Source: an uncultured Tenacibaculum sp. (GTDB lineage: Bacteria > Bacteroidota > Bacteroidia > Flavobacteriales > Flavobacteriaceae). From it: DNA of 64,000 nt. Made by a program: the position numbers and the translations under genes. The notes beneath the pieces were generated by a model. It was not told the DNA's origin. It did not search any database and was given only the letters and a program-made list of their open reading frames with translations. Below are positions 52,786-61,348 of this stretch, piece after piece. The DNA is taken from NCBI GenBank assembly GCA_947501615.1, contig CANMWK010000016.1:1-64000 (forward strand), written 5' to 3'. How positions within the stretch are numbered: position 1 is the first letter of the stretch; each line of letters begins with the position of its first letter.

Positions 52786-52912
52786 GGCTGTCTAAAAAGT
52801 ATTTGAAAACGTCATTCTGAATTTATTTCAGAATCTCATTTGTCTAATTATCAGTAGTGATGAGAAACTGAAACAAGTTCAGTTTGACGAAAAATTATCT
52901 TTTTAGACAGTC
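52786..52912. repeat. MITE-like palindromic repeat, also a terminator
   Basis: Outer arms GGCTGTCTAAAAAG (52786-52799) and CTTTTTAGACAGTC (52899-52912) pair over 14 bases with one wobble. Inside lie 30-base inverted arms at 52810-52839 and 52860-52889 (24 of 30 identical), each forming its own hairpin. Left core TTCTGAA/TTCAGAA and right core AACTGAA/TTCAGTT differ by paired changes that keep both hairpins. A T-run follows on the plus strand. It separates convergent genes. The CGTCATTCTGAA-type sequence is familiar as a dispersed repeat in flavobacterial genomes. Confidence 0.8.
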
Positions 52913-52919
52913 TCGTTTT

Positions 52920-54032
52920 TTATTGGCGTGATTCAATAAACTTTTGAACCAATTTATAAAACGCAGGATTAGAAACATTGTGATTAGCCCACCCTATTAA
53001 ACTTAACACATCTACACGAGTTTTATGAGCAATTACCATATTTAGTTTAGGAATAACTACAATAAATTGACCTCCCCAACCCGTAGCACAAAAAGCACCT
53101 TCAAAATCTGGATTATTATAAAATTCTTCAAAAATCCACCACATATGTGAATACGATAATTGTACATGTGATTTTTGGGTTCTGCCATATCGTTTATTTA
53201 CCGTCTCAACAGGAGTAACAGGAGTCGTAGTTTTTTTAATCCAGTTTTTTGAAATAATTTGTTTTCCATTCCATTTTCCTTCGTTTAACATTAACTGTCC
53301 TATTTTAGCCATATCTCTAGTAGAAAGATACATATGAAAAGCTGGGTACCTAGATCTTTCTTTTTTGTAATATTTCTTTTGATTCTTAATATTCCAATCT
53401 TCAAAACCTAAAGGAATAGCCAATTGTTGTTCAAGCTCTTGGTATATAGTATTACCAGTTTTCTGTTCGAAAATATACCCACCAACATTATAGTCCCAAT
53501 TGTTATATAAAAAGTATTCTCCGGGTTGTACGCTTCCTCTTTTTTTTACATTATTGGTATCATAACCTCCATTAGCAGGGATATGAAAAACTCCAGATCT
53601 AGCATTTATAATGTCGTAAACCGTGGCTTTTTTCTCGATAGGTAATAATCCGTCATCTTCATCTATTCCAATTTCTCCAATGGTTTCATCTAAGTCAATA
53701 GTTCCATTTTCTACATGTTTTCCATAAAGCATACTTAAGATACTTTTCCTACACGACGCCAGATAGTTAATTTTTGAAGTATTTCCATATTCATAAATCA
53801 CTTTTCCGTCTTGTAATACCATCATGCTAGTTGTATGATGATCTTTTACATATTCGTTAAATTCATTTAATTTCGTATCTGTTTTTTTTGAAATTAGCTT
53901 TTTATCTAAAGCTTTACCTTTAAAAGAAGGTTTGCTGTAAAACCAATCTTGTGGACTTGAACAAAAAGTGAATAGTGTTGTAGTAACCAGTAATAAGACA
54001 ATGCATCCGATTCGGTATAGTTTTTTTTTCAT
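52920..54032 (-). CDS. Serine hydrolase (beta-lactamase/transpeptidase-like)
   Basis: 370 aa with an N-terminal membrane segment (about 7-24). Cys24 is preceded by Phe, so the lipobox is poor and signal-anchor is equally likely. The penicillin-binding fold motifs are SCRK (Ser93-x-x-Lys96), YNN in FLYNNWDYNVGGYIF as the YxN element, and HKT near residue 338 as the KTG equivalent. Periplasmic; probably an esterase or D-peptidase rather than a resistance enzyme. It lies downstream of a membrane AraC regulator across a 195-base gap with inverted repeats. Confidence 0.85.
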   Translation of the reverse strand: MKKKLYRIGCIVLLLVTTTLFTFCSSPQDWFYSKPSFKGKALDKKLISKKTDTKLNEFNEYVKDHHTTSMMVLQDGKVIYEYGNTSKINYLASCRKSILSMLYGKHVENGTIDLDETIGEIGIDEDDGLLPIEKKATVYDIINARSGVFHIPANGGYDTNNVKKRGSVQPGEYFLYNNWDYNVGGYIFEQKTGNTIYQELEQQLAIPLGFEDWNIKNQKKYYKKERSRYPAFHMYLSTRDMAKIGQLMLNEGKWNGKQIISKNWIKKTTTPVTPVETVNKRYGRTQKSHVQLSYSHMWWIFEEFYNNPDFEGAFCATGWGGQFIVVIPKLNMVIAHKTRVDVLSLIGWANHNVSNPAFYKLVQKFIESRQ

Positions 54033-54178
54033 TTTAAATAATTTTGTATTTGTACAAAGGACTAAAATGAAAAGTGTTATGTAACTCGTTTTTAGCTTGA
54101 TTGACTCTCAGTTTTGGGTTTTGAGAGTTAATAGTTCATTATTGAATACTTTTTAGATAGAATTAGATAAGTTTAAAT

Positions 54179-54243
54179 CCAAATTATGCATTAATATTTG
54201 CAGTAGATCACAGATGGAATAGATTTTCTAATGCATAATTTGG
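54179..54243. repeat. 15-bp inverted repeat over the AraC-gene stop
   Basis: CCAAATTATGCATTA (54179-54193) and TAATGCATAATTTGG (54229-54243) are perfectly inverted with a 35-base loop; the right arm encodes the last codons and stop of the regulator. There is no good U-run, so it could be a weak terminator or an operator. A second stem (TTGACTCTCA 54101-54110 with TGAGAGTTAA 54121-54130 region) lies nearer the hydrolase. Confidence 0.45.
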
Positions 54244-55343
54244 GTTAAATTAGTACGAATAAATTTTTTAGGAGTAATTTGAGTTTCCGATTTGAAAATT
54301 CTGTAAAAACTAGCTTCTGAGTTAAAACCACATTCTTTTGCAATTCCTAAAAGAGATAAATTATCAAGTTCTCCATTCAATAAGCGTTTTTTGACTTCTT
54401 CGACTCGAGCTTGATTAATTAGTGATCTGAAGTTTTTTTGAAAGTGAGCATTGATAGTACTAGATAATAGAGTATCATTAACATCTAATTTCTTAGCCAA
54501 CAACTTTAAAGTTAATTTAGGGTCTAAAAAAACTTTGTCAGCAATAATAGCTCTGTTTAATTTTTCAACAATAGCAATATCAACATCACCTTCTCTTTTA
54601 TTATTTTTTTGAGATAAAATAATTTCAGCATTTTTAAAACCGACAATAGCCATGTAATAAACTATAGTTGCGATTAACGAATGATGTAAAGCCCATCGCC
54701 AATTATAAGTGTAGTCTAAAACTGAATTTAAATAGGTGTTTATGATATGAAGTGCAGAAAGTGAACATAATAAAACGAATAAAATATTTAAAAATTTGAT
54801 TTCAGAATTTTGTTTTGTATTCGTTTTAGAAAGACCCTTGATAAAACTTTTAAGTTCTAATCCCCCAAAATATAAATAACAACAACTCATAATCATTAGA
54901 ATATATTCATCTAAATTTTTTGCTTCATCAAAAAATAAGGCGTCTGTTATTACTCTTTTTTCTGAATATATTCTGGTTTGCATCGCAGCGACATATAGTA
55001 TTATAGCATACGTTTGTGATATAATAAAAGGAGTGAAATGTAGCCAATCTTTCTTCCTAAATTTAAACTCGGTATTCTTAATAGATTTAAAATAGAAGTA
55101 GAATAGAGGAGGAATTGCTATTTCTACACTGTTGGGGAAATAACCAAAACCATGAATTTTCCATAAATTTAGCGATAATAGTAGCATTTTTGTGTTTAAC
55201 CATACAAAAGCTAAAATTCCCAATGCCAGAAATTTATTCGACTTTTTAATTGATGATTTTTTTAGTAGAATACTACTACAAATTATTCCTGTGGTAATTC
55301 CAATTAATACAGATAAATCAAAAAAAGATAATTGTATTTGCAT
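54228..55343 (-). CDS. Membrane-anchored AraC-family transcriptional regulator (1)
   Basis: 371 aa: seven hydrophobic segments in residues 1-235, then a cytoplasmic AraC/XylS DNA-binding domain at about 265-365. The HTH domain has DKVFLDPKLTLKLLAKKLDVNDTLLSSTINAHFQKNFRSLINQARVEEV and the second helix-turn-helix LSLLGIAKECGFNSEASFYRIFKSETQITPKKFI. Such 7TM-AraC proteins in Bacteroidota are thought to sense a membrane or periplasmic signal directly. Starts at ATG (MQIQLSFFDL). It is divergent from the secreted nuclease and upstream of the serine hydrolase, both possible targets. A paralogue is encoded 3 kb away. Confidence 0.88.
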   Translation of the reverse strand: MQIQLSFFDLSVLIGITTGIICSSILLKKSSIKKSNKFLALGILAFVWLNTKMLLLSLNLWKIHGFGYFPNSVEIAIPPLFYFYFKSIKNTEFKFRKKDWLHFTPFIISQTYAIILYVAAMQTRIYSEKRVITDALFFDEAKNLDEYILMIMSCCYLYFGGLELKSFIKGLSKTNTKQNSEIKFLNILFVLLCSLSALHIINTYLNSVLDYTYNWRWALHHSLIATIVYYMAIVGFKNAEIILSQKNNKREGDVDIAIVEKLNRAIIADKVFLDPKLTLKLLAKKLDVNDTLLSSTINAHFQKNFRSLINQARVEEVKKRLLNGELDNLSLLGIAKECGFNSEASFYRIFKSETQITPKKFIRTNLTQIMH

Positions 55344-55584
55344 ATATAAATCTTAATATTAAAGATACTATTGTGTTAAATTTTCTCCCTCTAAAATAAA
55401 CAAGTTAATTAGAGTGTATTACTTATAAACAATAAAAATTATGGTTTGTTACAGTATAAATTCTAATAAAAAGAACTTAACAAAAAGTTAATTCAAGCTT
55501 AGTATTCTCAAAATTTTAGTGAATTAATTTCGGACATCTTTTAATTAAAACAATTATAACCTTCTAAATTTAAATTCATTTAAA

Positions 55585-57240
55585 ATGAAACAAACTTTCT
55601 TTTTATGTATCGTGATGTTCCTATGCTTCTTGGGTGTAGTTAATTCTCAAAACAGTTTAAAAGTAATGACTTTTAATAAGTTGTATTCAACTAGTAGTAA
55701 TTCTGCATTAAATGTAGTAAGAGCTTCAGAAGCAGATGTTGTTGGTCTTCAAGAATCTTATGGAGCAGCTCGTAGTATTGCAAATTCACTAGGGTTTTAT
55801 TACCATTCTGTTAGTAGTAGTGTCGCTGTTATTTCTCGTTATCCTATTACTTCAACAAATTCTTCTGGAGTTGAAATTACATTGCCAGACGGATTAAAAA
55901 TTTATGTGTTTAATGCTCATCTAACTTCATATCCTTATGAACCTTATGAAATTCGTGATAGAAATATAAGATCAGAGTCTGCTGCGATTAATTCAGCAAA
56001 CAGAACTAGAGGTAGCGAAATGACTAGCATTGTAAATACAATACAAAGCTGGGTTCCTGCTGGAGCTCCTGTGTTTTTTACTGGAGATTTTAATGAGCCG
56101 AGTCATCTTGATTGGACTACAAGAGCGGCTAATGCAAACGTTCATGCGTTAAAAGTGGCTTGGCCAGCTAGTAGAAAAGCAACTAATGTTGGGTTGAAAG
56201 ATTCTTGGCGAGAAGTGTATCCGAATGAAATATTAAATCCTGGTGATACTTGGACTCCAAGAAGATCTTCAAATGAAGTGTATGATAGAATTGATATTAT
56301 CTATCATAGAGGAACAAATGTTGTTGCTAAAAATGCTGTTCGATATGGACCAACAAATGATGAAGCTGAGGTGAAGTTAAGTAATTACACAAGTGATCAT
56401 CGTGCTATGATGGTAACTTATAATATTCCTGAGCAAAATGGAGGAGGAGATAATGGAGGTGATTCAAGTTATGGAGATAATTTATTAAATCAATATAGTG
56501 CAGAAGAAAGTAATTTAAGTAGTTGGACTCAAGTTTCTGGTAGCAGCATTAGAGTTCGTGGTGGACGTAATGGTTATCCAACTGCTAAACAAGGAAATTA
56601 TATTTTTTGGTTTGGAAATTCTACTTCAGGAGAAGTGTATCAAGATGTAAATGTACAATCGTATGCAAATGCTATTGATAACGGATTGCAGTCTTTTTAT
56701 TTAGAAGGATTTATTAGGTCGTATCGTGGTAATGACAGAGCTAGAATTAAATTAGAATATAGAAGTTCTAATGCTAATGTATTAGCAAGTTTTGATAGTG
56801 GTTGGAAAAATAGAAGTTCTAGTTGGGAAGAGGTAACTAATGAAAGAATTGCTCCAGTTGGAACACGAAACATTAGAGTTATTTTATTAAGTGAAAGAAA
56901 TAGAGGAACATCGAATGATGGTTATTTAGATGCCATAAGTTTAAGAACAAAAGAAAATAATATATCTAGAAGAGCTAATGTTATGGAAAATGAAAAAACT
57001 AAAGAGATAGAAAATGTATTTAAAGTTTGGCCAAATCCAGCAGTGAATACTATAAATATTAATAACATCATAGCTGGAGAAGTTGCTATTATTGATGTTT
57101 TAGGAATAGTGAAGAAAAGAGTAGTTGTAGAAAATTCTAATGCTGAGGTGCCTGTCTCAGATTTATCAAAAGGATTGTATGTAATTCAGTTTATAAGTAA
57201 AAACGGAATTGTAAAAACTAAGTCTTTAGTGATTAGGTAA
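55585..57240 (+). CDS. Secreted endonuclease/exonuclease/phosphatase-fold protein with type IX sorting tail
   Basis: 551 aa with a signal peptide (residues 1-21, ending VNSQ). The DNase I-like domain (about 24-280) shows the N/E/D/H set: VMTFNKLY, VVGLQESYG, FTGDFNEPSHLDW and SDHRAMMV. A Gly-rich linker (about 282-297) leads to a beta-sandwich resembling a carbohydrate-binding module (about 300-455, NLLNQYSAEESNLSSWTQVSG). The C-terminus (VFKVWPNPAVNTININ ... VPVSDLSKGLYVIQF ... TKSLVIR) is a type A sorting domain. It would be exported through the PorU/PorV pathway. The substrate may be DNA or a phosphoester. Confidence 0.88.
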   Translation: MKQTFFLCIVMFLCFLGVVNSQNSLKVMTFNKLYSTSSNSALNVVRASEADVVGLQESYGAARSIANSLGFYYHSVSSSVAVISRYPITSTNSSGVEITLPDGLKIYVFNAHLTSYPYEPYEIRDRNIRSESAAINSANRTRGSEMTSIVNTIQSWVPAGAPVFFTGDFNEPSHLDWTTRAANANVHALKVAWPASRKATNVGLKDSWREVYPNEILNPGDTWTPRRSSNEVYDRIDIIYHRGTNVVAKNAVRYGPTNDEAEVKLSNYTSDHRAMMVTYNIPEQNGGGDNGGDSSYGDNLLNQYSAEESNLSSWTQVSGSSIRVRGGRNGYPTAKQGNYIFWFGNSTSGEVYQDVNVQSYANAIDNGLQSFYLEGFIRSYRGNDRARIKLEYRSSNANVLASFDSGWKNRSSSWEEVTNERIAPVGTRNIRVILLSERNRGTSNDGYLDAISLRTKENNISRRANVMENEKTKEIENVFKVWPNPAVNTININNIIAGEVAIIDVLGIVKKRVVVENSNAEVPVSDLSKGLYVIQFISKNGIVKTKSLVIR

Positions 57241-57258
57241 ATAAGATAAGATGTTAAT

Positions 57259-57292
57259 AAAAAGCTCAATGAGATCTTCATTGAGCTTTTTT
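57259..57292. terminator. Bidirectional terminator between nuclease and CPBP genes
   Basis: AAAAAGCTCAATGA and TCATTGAGCTTTTT form a 14-bp stem with a GATCT loop. It ends the secreted nuclease on the plus strand and is followed by an A/T tail serving the convergent protease gene. Confidence 0.9.
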
Positions 57293-57298
57293 ATAGCG

Positions 57299-58156
57299 CT
57301 ATTTTTCTAATTGCTTTTGTTTCTTGATTCTTCTCCAGTATAAGAAACCGAAGATTAAAATTAAATCGATACAAATAAAGTTACTAATCAACATGAAATT
57401 GAAATTGTCAATTACTTTAGTGGTAGATAATACAGTTACTTTAAAATGATTGTTTGCTGCATGAAATAAAGCAGCGATAAATATCGAATGTTTGTTAAAT
57501 CCGACATAGGCAATAATTATAGAAGAAGCGATACAAATAAGAGGATATGTAATAAAAGCCTCTATATAAGGATAATGTTGAAAGTTGTATCCTTGTAAAG
57601 CTGCTGGTAAATGCCAAATTCCCCATACAGATCCGAGTATAAAAACACCTTTAAATTTTCCGTAAGAATTAAAAAGTTTGTCTTGCAAATAACCTCTCCA
57701 GCCAATTTCTTCCCCCATTACTAATATTGTCATAGCTAAGTAACCAAATAATAAAATAGCAGCGTTTTTAGGGAAAGTTCCTAAAATAGACCAATCAGGA
57801 CTAGTTCGAAACCCTAATGAAATTTGAATAAAGAAATCAATACTTACATAACCTAAAGGAATTAAGATTGCTAAAAATATTCCTTTAACTGAGGGTTTGA
57901 AAAAGTTCAGCGATTTCCAATTTCCACCTTCTCGTTTATTAATAATTATGGCCAATAAAGCAGGCATAATAGCAATTGATAATTCTGCTATAGCTCTAAT
58001 AATAATACCAGATGAACTATCTAATAAATTATACGTAGTAAAACCTACCGTCCATGAAATAATAAGAACTAAAAAAATGTAATTTAAAGACTTTTTCAGA
58101 TCTGATTTCTGTTTTGTTTTTGATTGAATTGTAGTGTTCATAATGTTGAGACTCAT
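57299..58156 (-). CDS. CPBP family intramembrane glutamic protease
   Basis: About 285 aa from the ATG at 58156 (MSLNIMNTTIQ); an ATG at 58141 is also possible, and a TTG at 58195 overlapping the regulator stop is least likely. Seven or eight membrane helices. Abi/CAAX protease motifs: MGEEIGWRGYLQDKLF (EExxxR), WGIWHLPAALQ, and AALFHAANNHF. Members cleave membrane-embedded or prenyl-like substrates, and some process bacteriocins or regulators. It lies directly downstream of the second AraC regulator, probably co-transcribed. Confidence 0.88.
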   Translation of the reverse strand: MSLNIMNTTIQSKTKQKSDLKKSLNYIFLVLIISWTVGFTTYNLLDSSSGIIIRAIAELSIAIMPALLAIIINKREGGNWKSLNFFKPSVKGIFLAILIPLGYVSIDFFIQISLGFRTSPDWSILGTFPKNAAILLFGYLAMTILVMGEEIGWRGYLQDKLFNSYGKFKGVFILGSVWGIWHLPAALQGYNFQHYPYIEAFITYPLICIASSIIIAYVGFNKHSIFIAALFHAANNHFKVTVLSTTKVIDNFNFMLISNFICIDLILIFGFLYWRRIKKQKQLEK

Positions 58157-58191
58157 TTTAAATTTTGAGCAAATCAACTGATAAACAAGAA

Positions 58192-59328
58192 TCAAATCGA
58201 CTCATTGGAAGCAGTGATACCTTTTTCTATGCTTTTTTTATATTGAAGAGGTGTAATTCCTTCACTATTTTTAAAAACTCTATTAAAAGTAGCTTTCGAA
58301 TTAAAACCAGAATCGTATGCAATGGCTAATAAGGTTAATTGATTGGAATCGCCTTTACGAATTCTTTCTTTGAAATGTTGAATTCTATATGAATTTACAT
58401 AATCGTAAAAGTTTGTTTTCAAATGCTGGTTAATAAAATTAGAAAGTTTTTTATCTGAAACCTCAAGAGCATCTGCTGTTTCACGCAGTGTTAAATTCTG
58501 CTGTTTAAACATATGATCCTCTTCAAATAGTTGCTTTATTTTTTTCTTTAAATCTAAAAACTCATCAGATTGAATTAGAGTAGGAGGAGAGTTGTTTATT
58601 CTAGTTTCTGTTTTCTCTATTTTTTGAGTTATTATAAAAACTTGAGATTGATTTAATCCATAATATCCCATATACCATATTAATCCAGTTAAGTATAAAA
58701 GATTAATAAAAAGTACTAGTTGTAGAGAAGGATAAGTGAATAATATTCCACCGCAAATCAAATCAATTATTAATAAAACGATCAATCCATTTACCCATAT
58801 AGAAAACCATTTCAAATCGATGTTTTTAGTAAAAGAGTAATCTTTTTTAAGCGTAGTTCTATATTTTTTTAAAGTTCTGTAGCAATTGTACAAACAGTAA
58901 ATAAAGTAAAAAGAACCTAAAAATGGAATAATGTAGACTAGTGTACTATAATTAAAACCTTGCTCATTTGTTGGAATTTTAAGAATATAACTAGGCAGCG
59001 TAAACGTTAGAAACCCAATAAAGAAAGGAATTAAATCTTTAATTACTTTTTGAATAGTGATTTTACTATAAATAGCCTGCACATAATTTAATAGTAATGG
59101 ACCTAAAGCCATGTATATAATAGTTGCTAGAGGAAGTACTATAGCACTAATGCGATCACTTTTAATATATGAAGAAGCATAAGTTAAAAACAAAACGAGT
59201 AAGCATACTAATATGAATACTAATAACTGATTAGAAAATTGTTTTTTAAACCTGTTAATAACAAGTAAAATCAATAAAAGATTTAATGTAATTCCTGAAT
59301 AAATTATAAATAGGAAGAAGTCTTGCAA
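58192..59328 (-). CDS. Membrane-anchored AraC-family transcriptional regulator (2)
   Basis: 378 aa: seven hydrophobic segments across residues 1-215, a linker, then an AraC DNA-binding domain (about 260-370) with LTLRETADALEVSDKKLSNFINQHLKTNFYDYVNSYRIQHFKE and LTLLAIAYDSGFNSKATFNRVFKNSEGITPLQYK. Same architecture as the regulator at 54.2 kb. The start must be the TTG at 59328 (MQDFFLFIIYSG), since the first ATG lies beyond the second membrane helix; a TATATTTG element 27 bases upstream supports this. It probably controls the adjacent CPBP protease gene. Confidence 0.86.
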   Translation of the reverse strand: MQDFFLFIIYSGITLNLLLILLVINRFKKQFSNQLLVFILVCLLVLFLTYASSYIKSDRISAIVLPLATIIYMALGPLLLNYVQAIYSKITIQKVIKDLIPFFIGFLTFTLPSYILKIPTNEQGFNYSTLVYIIPFLGSFYFIYCLYNCYRTLKKYRTTLKKDYSFTKNIDLKWFSIWVNGLIVLLIIDLICGGILFTYPSLQLVLFINLLYLTGLIWYMGYYGLNQSQVFIITQKIEKTETRINNSPPTLIQSDEFLDLKKKIKQLFEEDHMFKQQNLTLRETADALEVSDKKLSNFINQHLKTNFYDYVNSYRIQHFKERIRKGDSNQLTLLAIAYDSGFNSKATFNRVFKNSEGITPLQYKKSIEKGITASNESI

Positions 59329-59354
59329 TTTGGTTGTTTTAACTAAAATTAAAG

Positions 59355-59362
59355 CAAATATA
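59355..59362 (-). promoter_or_regulatory. Candidate -7 element for the second AraC gene
   Basis: TATATTTG on the minus strand, 27 bases from the proposed TTG start. The upstream element is not clear. Confidence 0.45.
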
Positions 59363-59399
59363 GTTTTTCAAAGAAGTTGTTTACATATAAAAACAAAAA

Positions 59400-59427
59400 A
59401 AGATCACTGAAATTAATCAGTGATCTT
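59400..59427 (-). terminator. Terminator of the beta-oxidation operon
   Basis: AAGATCACTGA and TCAGTGATCTT form an 11-bp stem with a six-base loop. On the minus strand a TTTTTTTGTTTTT tail follows. It lies 68 bases past the acyl-CoA dehydrogenase stop. Confidence 0.9.
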
Positions 59428-59494
59428 AAACAAACAACTAAATTCTAAAACCTATAAAAGTTGAAGAAATTGTTAAGCCCGAAGGCTAATATTG

Positions 59495-61306
59495 TTAGAA
59501 GCAGTATTTGTTTTCTGCTTTTAATTTTTCTGCAATAGTATTGCGTAATTCAACTACGTTAGGGTAGTTCGTATATTTAGTGAAACGCTTAAGTCCCATT
59601 AACATCATACGTTGCTCATCACCTTCAGCGAAAGAAACGATTCCTTCTCTAGCACTTTGAGTAATAATTTCTACAGCATTATATAAATATAATTTAGCCA
59701 TAGCGATTTGCTCTTTTTGTGCATCTTCACCAAAACGCTTAACGTTTTTCTCAGTTCTTAAAATTCCTGATTCTGCCATGTAAATCTCTATTAAGATGTT
59801 AGAAGCAGCAGTTAATAACTGTTGATGCTTTTCTAAATCTGGACCGAACTTTTGTAATGCAGCTCCAGCTACCATTAAGAAAACTTTCTTTAATCTTCCG
59901 ATAAGATCTTTTTCTTCAGAGAATAACTCAGAAAAATCTGGAACATCGAAAGAAGGAATACCCATTAATTCATTCCCAACAGCAGTTGCTGGTCCTAATA
60001 AATCAACGTGACCTTTCATTGCTTTCTTAACTAACATTCCAACAGAAAGTAATCTGTTAATTTCGTTAGTACCTTCATAGATGCGAGCAATACGAGCATC
60101 TCTCCATGCAGCTTCCATTGGAGTTTCCTCAGAGAATCCCATACCACCAAAGATTTGGATTCCTTCATCAGCACAGTTTTGGATATCTTCAGAAACTGCC
60201 ACTTTTAAGATAGAACATTCGATTGCATACTCTTCAACACCTTTTAATTCAGCTTCTTGATGCGTGTTTCCTTCAGATTCACGGATAGCGATTCTATCTT
60301 CAATGTTTTTAGCAGCTCTATAAGAAGCAGACTCACCAACGTAAGCGCTAGTAGCCATTTCTGCTAACTTAGATTTGATAGCTCCAAACTCAGCAATTGG
60401 AGTTTTAAATTGCTTACGCTCATTAGCATATTTTACAGCATCAGTAACAACTCTTCTTTGAGAGTCTAAACAAGCAGCCGCTAATTTAATACGACCAACG
60501 TTTAATGCGTTCATCGCAATTTTAAATCCACCACCACGCTCAGATAACATGTTCTCAGCTGGAATTAAAGTATCGTTAAAGAATACCTGACGTGTAGAAG
60601 AAGCTCTAATACCTAATTTGTGCTCTTCTTCACCTAAAGTTACTCCGTTAGGATTGTCTTTATCATATTCTAAGATAAATCCAGTAATGTTTTTATCATC
60701 TTCGATACGAGCAAAAACGATGAAAATCTCAGCAAAACCTGCATTAGAAATCCACATTTTTTGTCCGTTAATCTTATAATGCTTTCCGTCTTCAGTTAAC
60801 TCAGCAGTAGTTTTACCAGAGTTAGCATCAGATCCTGCACCTGGCTCAGTTAAACAGTAAGCACCAAAACGCTCACCCATAGCTAAAGCAGGTACATATT
60901 TTTTCTTTTGCTCTTCAGTACCATATAAAGTAATTGGCATAGTACCAATACCAGTGTGAGCACCAAAAGCAGTACTAAAAGATCCGGTTCCACTAGAAAT
61001 GTAATCACATGTTAACATAGTAGAAACAAATCCCATTCCTAATCCTCCATAAGCTTCAGGAACAGCAACACCTAAGAAACCTAATTCACCTGCTTTACGC
61101 ATAGTTTCTTCAGTTAATGCATAATCTTTAGCCTCGAAACGAGTCTTATGAGGAATAATTTCACGGTCGTTAAATTCGATAACCGCATCTCTCATCATTG
61201 TTTGCTCCTCAGTAAAATCTTCAGGAGTAAATATATCTTCACATTGAGTTTCTTTTACTAAGAACTGTCCTCCTCGTAAAATGTCTTTATTTAATGTTTC
61301 AGCCAT
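59495..61306 (-). CDS. Acyl-CoA dehydrogenase (long, VLCAD/ACAD9-like)
   Basis: FAD-dependent first step of beta-oxidation. 603 aa, about 200 longer than the short-chain type, with the C-terminal extension seen in VLCAD/ACAD9-like enzymes. Family motifs: TEPGAGSDANSGKTTAEL, KMWISNAGFAEIF, RERGGGF-like SERGGGFKIAMNALNVGR, QIFGGMGFSEETPMEAAWRDARIARIYEGTNEINR (the catalytic Glu lies in YEGTNE). The ATG at 61306 gives MAETLNKDILRGGQF. Last catalytic gene of the operon fadN-like/thiolase/dehydrogenase, separated from thiolase by a four-helix gene. Confidence 0.94.
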   Translation of the reverse strand: MAETLNKDILRGGQFLVKETQCEDIFTPEDFTEEQTMMRDAVIEFNDREIIPHKTRFEAKDYALTEETMRKAGELGFLGVAVPEAYGGLGMGFVSTMLTCDYISSGTGSFSTAFGAHTGIGTMPITLYGTEEQKKKYVPALAMGERFGAYCLTEPGAGSDANSGKTTAELTEDGKHYKINGQKMWISNAGFAEIFIVFARIEDDKNITGFILEYDKDNPNGVTLGEEEHKLGIRASSTRQVFFNDTLIPAENMLSERGGGFKIAMNALNVGRIKLAAACLDSQRRVVTDAVKYANERKQFKTPIAEFGAIKSKLAEMATSAYVGESASYRAAKNIEDRIAIRESEGNTHQEAELKGVEEYAIECSILKVAVSEDIQNCADEGIQIFGGMGFSEETPMEAAWRDARIARIYEGTNEINRLLSVGMLVKKAMKGHVDLLGPATAVGNELMGIPSFDVPDFSELFSEEKDLIGRLKKVFLMVAGAALQKFGPDLEKHQQLLTAASNILIEIYMAESGILRTEKNVKRFGEDAQKEQIAMAKLYLYNAVEIITQSAREGIVSFAEGDEQRMMLMGLKRFTKYTNYPNVVELRNTIAEKLKAENKYCF

Positions 61307-61328
61307 CTTTTTGTTAGTTTTTTATGAT

Positions 61329-61342
61329 ACAAGATTCAAGAG
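61329..61342 (+). repeat. Word repeat flanking four-helix gene 1, left side
   Basis: ACAAGATTCAAGAG holds two copies of a CAAGA word between the dehydrogenase start and the four-helix stop. Its reverse complement pattern, TCTTGTCTCTTGTTTCTT, lies at 61706-61723 on the other side of the gene. Confidence 0.5.
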
Positions 61343-61348
61343 TCATGA

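Noticed and set aside
52920-54032. Beta-lactamase resistance gene
   Set aside because: The SxxK/YxN/HKT pattern fits the broad serine hydrolase family; no class-specific beta-lactamase features are visible.
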